NCBI GenBank assembly: GCA_030407085.1
Contig: CM059586.1
Location: 34,273,501 to 34,337,500, forward strand
DNA: 64,000 bases
Source of the DNA: Trichopria drosophilae
Taxonomy: Eukaryota; Arthropoda; Insecta; Hymenoptera; Diapriidae
Direction of reading: 5' to 3'
Position 1 is the first letter of the stretch; each line of letters starts with the position of its first letter. The notes under the pieces were generated by a model, which did not search any database, had not been told where the DNA came from, and worked only from the letters and a program-made list of their open reading frames with translations. This document shows positions 39,200 to 50,340 of the stretch, piece after piece. Position numbers and translations under genes: made by a program.

Positions 39200-39469
39200 C
39201 AGTAGTCCCCGTTCTAAGTTATACCGTCGGTTCTTTCAAAATGGCGGATGTTTCTCCAAAGTTATAGCCCCTCACTATCCCCACTTCCGTAACTCTGTTT
39301 ATATCCGTGCAATGAGTGCTTCTGTGTGGGAGTGTCGCGAAGCGTGTGTGGCTCAGCGAAACAATGTGGTGGGAAAAGGAGAGGAAGAGAGTGGTATAAC
39401 TTTGGACAAGCCAAATGACAACTTGGATGGTATAACTTAGGTCGGTATAACTTAGGGCGGTTTCTACTG
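39200..39469. mobile_element. pogo-like MITE (TA-CAGTAGTCCCC... )
   Basis: 270 bp flanked by TA. Ends CAGTAGTCCCCGTTCTAAGT and complement of CAGTAGAAACCGCCCTAAGT. GGTATAACTT recurs internally near 39392 and 39429. The overlapping 100-codon frames on both strands are by-products. Confidence 0.85.
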
Positions 39470-39941
39470 TACTTTGCATGAATAAATGTTGCCCGACTAT
39501 AGTGTAGTTATACTGCATATGCATACTTTAGCGTAGAATGTTTACCTCGATTTTGTTTTTTGTTTGTTAATAAATAATGTAAAAACATAACACTAAAAAA
39601 CTTCAGTTACATTTTCATAAAATCCCGATTTCTAACAATGCACTCAGAGGAGTTTAAAGAGCATGAGAATTGCATTGTTAGTGTGGTAAACTTTATTACA
39701 ACTAAAGTTTCTTTGAGATACATTTAACAACTCTTTAAACAGTTTCACTGATTGTAACAGATAATGATAGCCTCTTTATCTTGGATCATATACTTAATAG
39801 ATTGTGATGCTCGGAAACTAGTACACTAAAGTTTAGATTCTATTGTATCTCAGTTTTGCGGAGATTAGAACAAAAATTATTGACTGCATTCAAGGTTGAA
39901 TGTATCAACTCTCTATTTCATGCAGGTACATTAACGCCCAG

Positions 39942-40645
39942 AGCCCCCACTTTTCTCGCAAAAATGTCGATACCCAAACTAACAAAACTCGAGACTTGAT
40001 CGATGCTAACTATGCACCCCTATGTTTTCGAGGTCGCTCTTTAAGATTCCAAAGTTAGAATTGCGGTATGACCTCTTTGAAATTCAATATGGCAGCTTTT
40101 ATATAAAAGTCAGTGTTTTCCTAACGAATAAAAAAATGGGTCCAGTTTTGTTATACTTTAAGAATATAATCTTGTAAAAATTCAGTTTCAAGATGGCGGC
40201 TTCAAAATAACGACGAAACAGCTGCTTAACTATTCTATTTTTCAGAACGTAAAAGGAGAACTAGTGTTAAAATAGTAGAGAATTCGGCCCTTCGTTTAAA
40301 AAAAACATAAATCGTATCAAGTATTTTAATAAAGTAACAATAGCATTACAAATGGCACGAGCTGAAAAAAGCTGTTTTTAAGTTATTTTCACACCGCCAT
40401 CTTGAAACTGAATATTATATTCTTAATATACAACAAAAAGTGATCTCTTATTTATGCATGAGGAAAGTATAAAAAATTAAATTTTTTGTAGAAAACCCGC
40501 CATATTTAATTCCTAAGCAGTCATACCGCCATTCTGACTTTGTAATTTTAAAGAGCGACCTCGAAGTTGCATGGTTCTAATCGATCAAGTCGTCATTTTT
40601 TAGAGTTTGTTGAGCGTCGAAAGTTTTGCAAGAAAAATGGGCGCT
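39942..40645. mobile_element. Fold-back element with ~250-bp arms
   Basis: The left arm (GCCCCCACTTTTCTCGCAAA... ACTTGATCGATGCTAACTAT... TTCGAGGTCGCTCTTTAA) is the reverse complement of the right arm ending AAGAAAAATGGGCGC. Both arms contain CAAGATGGCGG-type words (40190, 40394). Confidence 0.85.
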
Positions 40646-40652
40646 TTCACAC

Positions 40653-41559
40653 ATAACACATGATATTCACAGAATATTCTCAGAATATACTCGGTATATC
40701 ATGCTCGATATACTGAGGATACTCCAAATAAATGTTGCGATGTTCTGAGAATATACTCAGAATATTCCTATGTCCGCCCAAAATATGTTCTCACGATGCC
40801 CTCAGAATACTATTCACGATATTTTGAAAATATACATAGTATATAATTCGTACATTTTCGATAATCAAATATAAAATACGCTGTACTTCTCTCCGAATAT
40901 ATTTGTAATATATTTTTTTGCTAACCACAAGATTACAGTTAAAAAAAATCCATTTATCCTTAACAAAATATAAAAAAACATTTCACCCCTTGAGAGTACG
41001 AGGTTTATACAAAACGTACACGTCCAGATTGGGCCTGTACTGTTAAGTTTATTCACGTCGAAGTTTCTTGCAACACTTCTATAATTTTATTTATTAACAA
41101 CAGTTTTCTTTATTTGCATTTTAATTCTTTATAGCCATATTTGTCGTGTTAGTAGACCATCAGACTTTCTGACAGGCATCGATGTACTTGCCTGCCTCAG
41201 GATGGTCGATTCTTATATACTTACCGGACTCGGCTGTTACCACTTGCGAGAAAGGTGCTAATGCATCTCATGTCATATTCTGTTTTCGATATTCTGAGAA
41301 TATATACAGGATATACGATAGGTGCGTTCATACTTAACGTGTATGTGTAGGAAATTCAGGATAACTTTGGGACATACGGCTGATATACGAATTTCGAAAT
41401 AAATATAATATTCCGTTTTGGATATTCTGAGAATCTATATAGGATATATGAACTTTTATATGCTCTTTATGATATTCTGAGTATATTATGAGAATATTAC
41501 GGATATTCACAGGAGATTTTCGTATCAATTTCAAATATACGGAGAATATCATGTGTTAT
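40653..41559. mobile_element. TIR element with perfect 16-bp ends and many ATTCTGAGAATA palindromes
   Basis: Ends ATAACACATGATATTC at 40653-40668 and its exact complement at 41544-41559. At least eight copies of ATATTCTGAGAATAT-like palindromes lie near both ends (for example 40674, 40743, 41289, 41439, 41471). The centre (about 40840-41250) is unrelated and non-coding. It starts 8 bp after the preceding fold-back. Confidence 0.85.
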
Positions 41560-42599
41560 CAGGGAGTTTAATGAGTTAAGGAAGCTGTATTATCCAATTT
41601 GATGTAGTTTAAAATATTTTGGAGAAATTGGTAGGAGAGTTGTCATTTTGAAATTGAGTGTCTGAGCAATTTGGTCAGTGGCGACCGTTGGCCGGAACAT
41701 ATTCGCATATATGCGCCGTCTGGGTTTCGTCTTCGCTAACCCTTGCTTCGACTGACTTGAGTGCGGCGTGCCGGCCGTCCATTTTCTCCAAGTTTCGGCT
41801 CCGAATTTCCGGTTATGCGGTTATCAGCTCTCGGTAATGCCTGAGCATATCTCATCGGGGTGAAAACGCATATAAGCAGAACGAGAGAAGAAAAACAGTG
41901 AAAAACGTGCGAGCGAGAAGGGTAACTGGCGCATATCTCTTTTCTCGCAAAAGGTTCATGAACTCTCTCCCCTCTTCTCTTATTTACAGGCAACCAGTAT
42001 TCTCTTTGTCATTCTCTTCAAGGCCTATCCCCTCTCCTTGTCGCGTCTTTCCCCTCAACGCGTTATCTCTCTCTTTCTCTCTATCTCTTTCTTTCTCTCG
42101 GAAACAGCAATGTTCTCGTTTGCTCTAGCTTCGCAATTTTTCCGTCGCGACGAGCCGACGACGAGGACGTCGACGATGACCTGAAACAAGTCCTTACTCA
42201 ATATTTTAAGGTTATTTTTGAGGAGCTGGAAGATATTTGTACCTTGCTGGTTCTTATCGTTGGCGACGCCATGTTTCGCCGCTATCTCGTGGCTTTTGTA
42301 ATTTTTCCAGAAGGTCGAAGATGCCGGTCGGGTCGGCGAAAAACCCTTTCGTCTTTCTTGGATTCTCTCTGGGCGAATTCCTTCGCCGTTTGCTAATAAG
42401 AATTTCGGGACCCTTCCCAACGACGATCGACCCCTTTTTCGGTTTCCAGGACCCGAGTTCTCCTCCCGGGCTTCTTCCCTGTTCCTGAGAGCAAGGGAGA
42501 TAGCTGCCAAGAATCCTAAGAGAGCGAGAGAGAGGCAGGGAGGGAAGGAAGGAGGGCTAGAGCGAGAAAGGCTACAAGAGGGAGAGAGCGAGCAGTCAG

Positions 42600-43673
42600 A
42601 CTAGGTTAGAGAGCGCGTTCTCTGGCTGTGTTCTGTGTTCTGTCTCATGGAATTGCAAGTCTCACATTACACTCCTGTTCGAGGCGGGGCTCGCGTACAC
42701 CGTCGAGAGTGGCGAGCGCTTAAATCGGATTGGATTGGGACAAGACTCGGCGCGGGGAACTAGGCAAACTGGTTTGCTTTTGGAGGGCTTGCACCGCTGC
42801 ACTACGACATTTGGCGAGACAGTCCAATTTATGCATTACGGCTTTGTAGGCACCACGTTATACTTTCGAAACACGGTACCCCGGACACTCATCCGCTCAC
42901 TCGTCTCATCCTCTTTCGACCGCCAGTAACCGAAATTTTTACCGCAACCAAGCAACGTAACCAAACTTTCAAGAAATCCGCGAAATTTTCCCGCAACCGT
43001 ACCGTGTCTTCGAGTGGCCAAATTATTCCCACGCGCGTGCAACTCCAGTCTCGGTCCTCTCTTCTCCTTTTTTCCTCATCACTCGTCTCTCTCCTCGCGA
43101 ATCTCCGTCCTTCGCGAAAATGCGGCAACACCTGCTGGCCATCGCGAAGTGTTTGGTGTACGAATTCTGGCTATTTTTTCGGTGAAACGCGCGCGCGTAA
43201 CTAAATTTCTACCGCTAGTAACGTTAGTACAAAAACCATTTTGAGTTAAGTTAAACGATAGCAACAAAGTCGCAAGTTTAGTAATAAGACCGCAACACTA
43301 AGAACTCTAAGGAATATACTTAAGGAACAACAAAAAGAAGAAGAAGCAACCAGCAAGAATATCTCCAACAAGAAAGGAATAAGAAACCGCATCTAACGAA
43401 ACTAAGGAAACGAAACAAAGGACACTACCCATGGTTTTTCAAGAAGCAACGACGTTGAGTAACGGACGCGAAGGAACCAGTGAGTTTTATCGGGCTGATA
43501 ATTCGGATCGCAGTGTACCTGGTGTCGAAGGCGTTATCATGAGTCGTTCTGTCAACGACTAATTTCCCCACCGAACCAACAAGATCATCAGGACGTTCCC
43601 CGCCGCGGAGGAAAAAACCGCCGGATTTCCAGACGTCCCAACCACCCATCAGCAACGAAACTAACACATCTCG
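42600..43673 (+). other. Putative leader exon ending at donor TCG|GTAGGT
   Basis: A purine/C-rich, stop-interrupted stretch with the look of a transcribed leader: AC-rich, with AAC/CAA words (CAACAAAAAGAAGAAGAAGC) and a clean donor GTAGGT at 43674-43679 followed by a pyrimidine-rich intron start. The 5' limit is a guess. No protein of recognisable family is encoded. A 43-codon ORF with a good start context lies near its 3' end. It may be an alternative 5' UTR exon of Syp (same strand, next supported gene), joined to the acceptor at 56611, but no direct evidence for that join exists in the sequence. Confidence 0.35.
43431..43562 (+). CDS. Small ORF (43 aa) in the putative leader exon
   Basis: ATG in context ACCCATGG, 43 codons and a TAA, wholly inside the putative leader exon and 111 nt before its donor. 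The peptide starts MVFQEATTLSNGREGTSEFY and ends MSRSVND. It is hydrophilic, with no signal peptide, membrane segment or domain I recognise. If the exon is transcribed as proposed, this would be an upstream ORF able to reduce translation of the main coding region, or a small secreted-free micropeptide. It may equally be a chance frame: the length is unremarkable for GC-rich DNA. No function is assigned. Confidence 0.25.
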   Translation: MVFQEATTLSNGREGTSEFYRADNSDRSVPGVEGVIMSRSVND

Positions 43674-44480
43674 GTAGGTACTCTTACTTTTACTTATTTT
43701 ATCTCTCTTATCACTTTCCGCTGCTCTTCTTCGTGGAGTGCTGGTGAATTTCCCGAAGACGCGTTCCCGCGATTTAAGCGCCGAAACCGGTTTTGTCCTC
43801 GGGCCGTTGCCTTATCTTACCTTTACGCAAAACTAATCGTAGGACTCCGTCTGCGAATTATAGTTATACAGCCACTCGGTCGGTTCGAATGTCTTTTGCG
43901 CGCGCGAAATGCGACCGAGCAACAAGTTTCTCCCACACACGCGAAAACCCATCGAAATCGATCAAAAACTCAGCCTAGAATTTATACAGTCGCGGATAAA
44001 AGATCAAGTGCGAAAGAAACTGGTCCGTGATTGGTCGATACCGTAAGATACGGAGCCGCCATTCGCTGCCGTTTTATCTATATTCCGCAACGATGACCGC
44101 CACATGTCCCCGCGTTTTCCAATCTCATCCAATTTTCCCGCCGATTTTACCGAGTGTTCCTAAAAGCAATTGCATTTTCTCTCGTCGCGCTTTTCTTTCC
44201 TAAAATTCCGTAGCGTTTCCTATAGTCATTTTTTTTGCATTCGGTCGATCTTGCGACAAAAAAATTGTGCAGAAACGAGGCAGCGCGTTCGTTTTATCAC
44301 AGATAGAGCCACTTGCGCGGGAAACAAACATGGCGCCCAACTTTTTGAATCGGCAACCGACTTTCGCGGCATGGCGTTGAACGAGCAGGTGTCGAACGAG
44401 AAAACCGCCTGGCATCGTTGTTATTTTTAAAACCCTGCCGAATTTGGGGGGTTTTATCGCAGAGTAATTCGCCATTTATT

Positions 44481-46649
44481 GATTTTTTTCACTTTTAAAT
44501 GCATTCCGGTAATTTATGATCATATCGAACGACATTTTTTAATCCTGTTCTTGCAACTGGCGTTAAATTTTATTAGATTGTTTCTTTTTGTAATGAGAGT
44601 TACCTAATTAAATGCTGATAAACAAAAGCAATATTAACACTACGTGCATTATTGGATTAATTATGAGAAAACATTTGTTAAATAACCTTTCTTTGGAGAG
44701 GTAACGTGGATGCCGATTTGAACATTTAAATCCTTAGAACCGTAACGGTCTGCCATTACTCAGACACTTCCACAGGACATATTTTCAGAGCAGCATTTTA
44801 GCAGCAGAAATTACGCTCAGCCTTATCAAGATGTTAAAAAACACCTGTACTATGACATTATCTTATATACAAACTATGCTTCTATGAATAATCTATACAA
44901 AACAAAAAGTGAAAAAGTGAAACTATAACACACTATATAAGACGTTGAAGGAAACGAAGATGGAGGGGTGGGAAGTTTCAAGCTCAAGGTAAATATATTT
45001 TTATCTACCCCGATTATGCTTTGCGAAACTGATTTTTTTAGAAGTATTATTTTAACTATTTAAAATCATTGCTATTTAGTGTAATATTCACATTATCCGG
45101 AACAGTATTTTTCAAGAAATGGCGGCTTTTGGAATGATCAAAAGGCGAGGAATTGCGGTCAGGAATCGACTCGGGAACATTACGTAATTATTCTTATAAA
45201 TCTTTATTTTGTGTTTAACAAATATAAGTGTTTATTTATAAAATGTTATGCAAAAGTGTTAACATACTTTTTTGTTGCAGATTCATCAATGAAGAAGTTT
45301 CCACTGCATTTTGCCTTGGACTATCATGCGATATAATAATGCATACTTGTTAAAATGTTATTTATTTAAGGTAGCAATAAGTTATAGTTTATTGAAGTAA
45401 ATATTTTGTCTTTTATTTACATACGCAGTAATGATTTTCATTTAAATATGACCAATAAGTTATAATAAAGCTAAAACGTTTCTGTATACTGCAAACTATT
45501 GTCTTGCAAATTTATTATGTCTTACGTAATGTTTGGTAACGTACTATTATTTTTAATTAAATTTATTATAATTTCTACGTCCGTAGTAAAATATAACACT
45601 CAAAATTGTCGTGAATTTTATTAAAATGGAGGCCTATTTGCCCTTCTAGAGAAAGAAGCCAGTTTCTGGTCTCCTACCAGAAAAATTGAGTAGGATCTTT
45701 TCTAGTAGGGTTAAAATGAGGCTATCTGAACTAATTCCAGAAATTTGCAAGAAAATATACTACAGTTACTAACTTAATAACTCTGTAAAAATCACTCGGA
45801 AAAAGTAAATCATGAATAATTGAATTAAGATTAACAGTTCTAACGATCGATAATTTTTATAAATAACTTAAGTATTATAGTAAACTAAATTTTACTCGTG
45901 TAATTAAATATAAGATCATAATATATCCATAAATTATATTAAACCAATTATATGAAACCTAAATAATTTTCTAAGATGATCAGTAACAACACGTGACTTT
46001 TTTCTTTCTTTATTTAGAAAGATACACTTTTAAAATGTTATAATAGGTTCATTGGGTGCAATTAAGTTTATTAACCTTATAATCACTGTAATTTTACTTA
46101 ATAACAAGATACGTAATTTCGAAATTTAATTTTTGACATTGTATACATGTTGCCAATTTTTAAACATTTTACTTTAATGTCTCGAATGATTTGATATTTT
46201 TAATTACATACGTGGTTAAATAATTTTGTTTATATTAACACATGACCAGCTTCGTGTCAAATTTGTTGTTATTCATTTTGCCAAAATTATTCTAAAAAAT
46301 TAAACATTCATAAGAACCGTATTGTTATGCTACACCGTGACTTATTTCCTAGAACGTGTGTTTTAAACTAAAATATAAGGACAAATTCGTGAATATTGTT
46401 GTTACTAACATATAAAAGAAAATTATCCCTAATACTAGCTAATTTTATTGCTGCCTTGAACATTAGTCTACATGAAGTCTCATTATTATTTTTTAATTCA
46501 GCATCTTTTTTTTGTGTTTTTAATATTTGAAAATTATTAATGAATAATGTTGGAAAAAGTGTTGGATTTTGCTTTAAATTTTAGTCTATTATTTGTCGTA
46601 ATATTCCTGTTTATAGCGTGTATCTACATTTTAAAATTTTTGTAGAGTT
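44481..46649. other. AT-rich spacer, nothing recognised
   Basis: No supported feature. If the 43673 donor belongs to Syp, this would be intron. Confidence 0.55.
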
Positions 46650-47240
46650 TGATGCAAGAGGGAAAGGGGTTACCGCTAGACCTCGAGACACACGCAATAC
46701 TGTTTTTATTACTCAGGGCGAGATTATCGATTTCCAACCCTAGGGCTCGCTAAAACTCGCTTCGTGTGAGTGACAAACATCTCATTTCTTAAAAAATAAC
46801 AATGACTTTGTAGTTTATGCGCGTAATAAAACACGCTAAAATGTCTGTTTTCAATAAAAATGTAAAGTATTTTAAAACGTAATTATTTTATAGATTCATT
46901 AAAATTTTCACCCATCGTGAAATCGATGAACGAAATGTGTTATACGTGACTATTGAATTATCGCATCGCCCACTTGTAAGAGCGTTCAAAGATAACCTCA
47001 AAATGAGCGGTGTACCAAAGCCGCCTATTCTAATGCGGTGTTCGTTATTGTATCGCATTTAGTAGTCCATTATTGTACTTGTAACTGTCGACAGGTGTGT
47101 GATCCATCCACGACGTGTCCGTCATCACGGAGAGGAGGCGGCGCACAAAGCCATCGTACAGAGATCGTATCGTATTGGATTGTTCCACTCGTTCCGGCCG
47201 TATTAAGGGATAACGCGGGATCCCCTATTTTAATCTAGAT
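46650..47240 (+). other. GC-rich patch with a short start-like frame
   Basis: A GC-richer block inside AT-rich spacer. At 47003 an ATG in good insect context (CAAAATGAGC) opens MSGVPKPPILMRCSLLYRI and stops at 47062. A pyrimidine/AG boundary (CTGTCGACAG|GTGTGTG) at about 47094 is followed by more GC-rich sequence to 47222. It might be a short first coding or leader exon, but no convincing donor was found. Confidence 0.2.
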
Positions 47241-49080
47241 TTAAACGGTTCCTCGATGTTTGCTGTTTTTAACCAAGCCTTTCAACTTAAAGTTATACAT
47301 AATATATTTTATCACTTACATTATTTTGTTCGTTAATTAAGAATAAATAAATATATCAGTTTAGCTAAAGGATTGTTCTTATTGTATTCAGAGTCATCGC
47401 CTGTACGTACCAAAAGTTCATATCGATTTCTTTCCATTTCCTATGGGAGAGTCCTTTACTTTTCGCAATGTAGTCTAGGTTGTACTATTTGCTCCATACT
47501 CCATTTTTTAAGAATTGGGAGTAAATAGTAATCACGTAATTACCTGCAAAAGAAAATTGTTAACTTGTTAATTATATATATATTTTTTTTATTTAAATAA
47601 CCGCCATTTTCGTATTTTTTATTGGTTTGATTAAAATCATCCAACCAATAAAAAACATCTGTATTTTAAGAAACTTGAATGCACTTTTTTTAAAAAGTGT
47701 TTGTATAACTCAGACTATAATTTATTATCAGGATAATAATGAAGATTGAACTGTGATTTTAAGAAATTCATCTCGTGATGCTTGTAGGATATTTTACATA
47801 CAAAATGGTACGAAGACGGTGATTTCCAAGCTTAGAGAGAGGGGCTAATGTTCATCACCTGTTGAAAGAGTGGCGCACGCGGGACCAAACACGACCATCT
47901 GCTCCTTATAGCGCCACTCTCTCAAAAACTTGTAGTATTTTCGCACCGCTCTAGTCGGGCATGAAAATATGCCATTTTTTGCCTATTTTATTTAAATATT
48001 TACGGTGCGTCATTATCTTGCCGATATTTAAAAAAGAACTGATTAATCATGGCATATATAAATAAATGTATTTCGATTTTGATTTGTGCAAATTTTAAAA
48101 GTTAAGAAACTGTTGAGCTATTATCCTTAATTACAGGATGAGAAAATCAAATTTGAGTAGCCAATAAAAAATATATTTACAATTAAATAATAACATCCAA
48201 GATTATCTAAGAGTCACAAATAGATTGGACAAGGTGGAGAAAGGAAGGTTTTTGGGTGGCTTTTCACTTTTGTTTCAGAACACATATATACATGTGATAT
48301 TAACAACAATTTTTTCTTTTCAAATAAGTATTTGGTAGTTTGATTGAAAATAAACGATTTACTTGAATCAAGAAAATATTTTCTTATTTTTGAGTTTCGT
48401 TTCGAGTTTTATTAATGTTTTGCTAGTAATTTTTACTTGCAGAAGTATTCCAGGTACAAAAAAGTGACAACTATTTTTAACAACACACTGAATGTACAAC
48501 CTGCGCTCTCAAAGCAATCATTCAAAATTAATGATTGTATTAAAAAATAAGGACCGATAACAAGCTCGGATTTTTTATTATAAACATTAATTTTGAGAAT
48601 AACCTCAGTTTGCAGTGTATAAAATAAAATTTTCAAACAAAGATTGGACAAGTCGAAATACTATTCATTTCTGAAATTTGAGAGTTTTTAGAAAAAAACA
48701 AATATATGTCACTTTTTCATAGAGTAATACTTCTATAAGTAAAAATTATGTTTTTTTAATGGGCCAATTGACCTAACTATAAAATTTACTTCCATTAACT
48801 GTATAATTTGTATTAGGATGTAATCTTAAAAAAGTCGCCATTTTTTAACACGAAAAAAAAAAGGCCCTCGCCAAAAATACATTCTAAAATTATTTTCAAC
48901 ATGGACCACATCCACCGACTTAAACAAATGTCTGGTCTAATTCGGTCAGTAAAAATCGGAATTCACATCCTCATGAGATTTTAAGAAAATATTGCTAAGA
49001 TGTAGTTTGATATGAAAAATGGTGAAAACAAAAGATTTTTTGAAGTTGCAAGATTATGGTCCCCCCCTTAAGGCTAGACT
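47241..49080. other. AT-rich spacer
   Basis: TTACTTGAATCAAGAAAATATTTTCTT words near 48360 recur at 49.8-50.3 kb. A GC-richer scrap at 47820-47960 has GAGTGGCGC/GCGCCACTC on each side of a short loop (about 47867-47926). No gene. Confidence 0.5.
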
Positions 49081-49470
49081 ATAATCGAAGAGAAGTATAT
49101 TTCTGGTTTTAATACATTTCGTTCCGTTTTCCCGCGCATCTCACGAGTTCCCCTTTGTCGCAGGGTCTCCCTTGTTTTTCGCCGGTTGTCGCCTATACGG
49201 CGACTGGCCGATTTGAGCATCGAACGGATGCTGCGTTCCCGATGCTATCCTAGCCTCTAATATATGTGCATCAGCTGCCGTAAACTAATTGCGCGTGATA
49301 ATTCCAGCGTCTCCTTTCTGGATTGCACGTCACTTTTTTAAGGGTCGCGCACAATGAATATGTTTAACCTCACTCCCATCCAAAGACCCATCTCGCTGCG
49401 ACACATTTGTCCGGACGACTATTTTGTGTCACGCTTTCTCATACCCGTCGCATAATTCATGCAGCTTTGC
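49081..49470. promoter_or_regulatory. Isolated GC-rich block, candidate enhancer or promoter
   Basis: About 390 bp of non-repetitive, CpG-containing sequence surrounded by AT-rich repeats. It holds homeodomain-type words close together (ACTAATTGCGCGTGATAATT at about 49286-49305) and no sustained reading frame. The 7.3 kb position upstream of Syp fits a distal element, but this is inference. Confidence 0.3.
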
Positions 49471-49779
49471 ACACAAGTGACATAATCGTCGAAATTTAAA
49501 AAAAAATGTTCGATCGCCGAAGTAATGTACTGTCTCTAATTGACAGAGAAATTTATTTTATGTGCTTGATACCCAAACAGCCACTAGCCCAAGTCCATGG
49601 AGATCTCTCAGACGCAGATGACCCAAAAAACCTGCAAAAATATATATTTACTTCACATTTGATTGATTTCAGTTTGTATTTAATTTTATCGTATTGTAAA
49701 AAATTATTTACCAATTGATTTGGAAATTTTACCATTCCAGGTGTTATTCAACACATATCTACATTGTAAACAGAAGAAA

Positions 49780-50340
49780 ACTTTGTAGAAAAAACATTAT
49801 TTAAATGGCAGCAAACAAATATTTACTTGAAATACGAAAGTATTTTCTTATATTTAATGTTTCATTATTTTAATAATTTGCTTATGGAAATTATTTTCTC
49901 AGTTCAAGAAAATATTTATTTACTTCGTTACTAAATGATAAAAAAGCTAAAGATGTAAAATTGTTTTTGTAAGAAAATAAGTACATAAATATTTCTTCGA
50001 ATAGTCGCAAGTAAATAATTTATTTGAATTAACAAAATATTCTTTCTTCGTTTTAGCGAATGTTATTCCTTTACGAAAATATTCCCTTATTTCAAATAAG
50101 TATTACTTACGTCTATTCAACTAAATATTTTTTTTCACAATGAACCAACAAATTGTATAAATCATAGAAGTGAATATGGTCGCGTCAACTAAATATTCAA
50201 TTGCGTTTCTCTGGCGAAATGATCTTTTCCCATTCCAATTTTCCAAACGAAATTCTACGCACAAGTAAATGTTTACTTGAATATTCGACAAGAAAAAATA
50301 TTTCCGAAGTTAATATTTAATATAGAAAAATCACAAAATT
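49780..50340. repeat. AAATATTTACTTGAA/TTCAAGAAAATATTT repeat cluster
   Basis: Many copies in both orientations of AAATATTTACTTG and CAAGAAAATATTT within 560 bp, probably one AT-rich MITE. Ends are not defined. Confidence 0.45.

Larger units (their letters stand above)
41690..44480. promoter_or_regulatory. CpG-rich island with probable promoter(s)
   Basis: An abrupt rise in G+C and CpG content between AT-rich flanks, with pyrimidine runs (42061-42100, CTCTCTTTCTCTCTATCTC and similar), many CGCG words and no recognisable transposon. Open frames on both strands here follow from high GC and show no domain I recognise. In insects such islands mark promoters and first exons of broadly or neurally expressed regulatory genes (inference). 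The probable first exon inside ends at 43673. It could serve Syp, 13 kb downstream on the same strand, or another gene outside the window. Confidence 0.5.

Noticed and set aside
39102..39524. Overlapping 112- and 101-codon frames
   Set aside because: Both run through the TA-CAGTAG MITE at 39200-39469 and are repeat by-products.
42055..42510. 151-codon minus-strand frame in the CpG island
   Set aside because: Composition-driven (Arg/Glu-rich from CT-rich DNA), no family similarity, opposite to the better supported leader exon.
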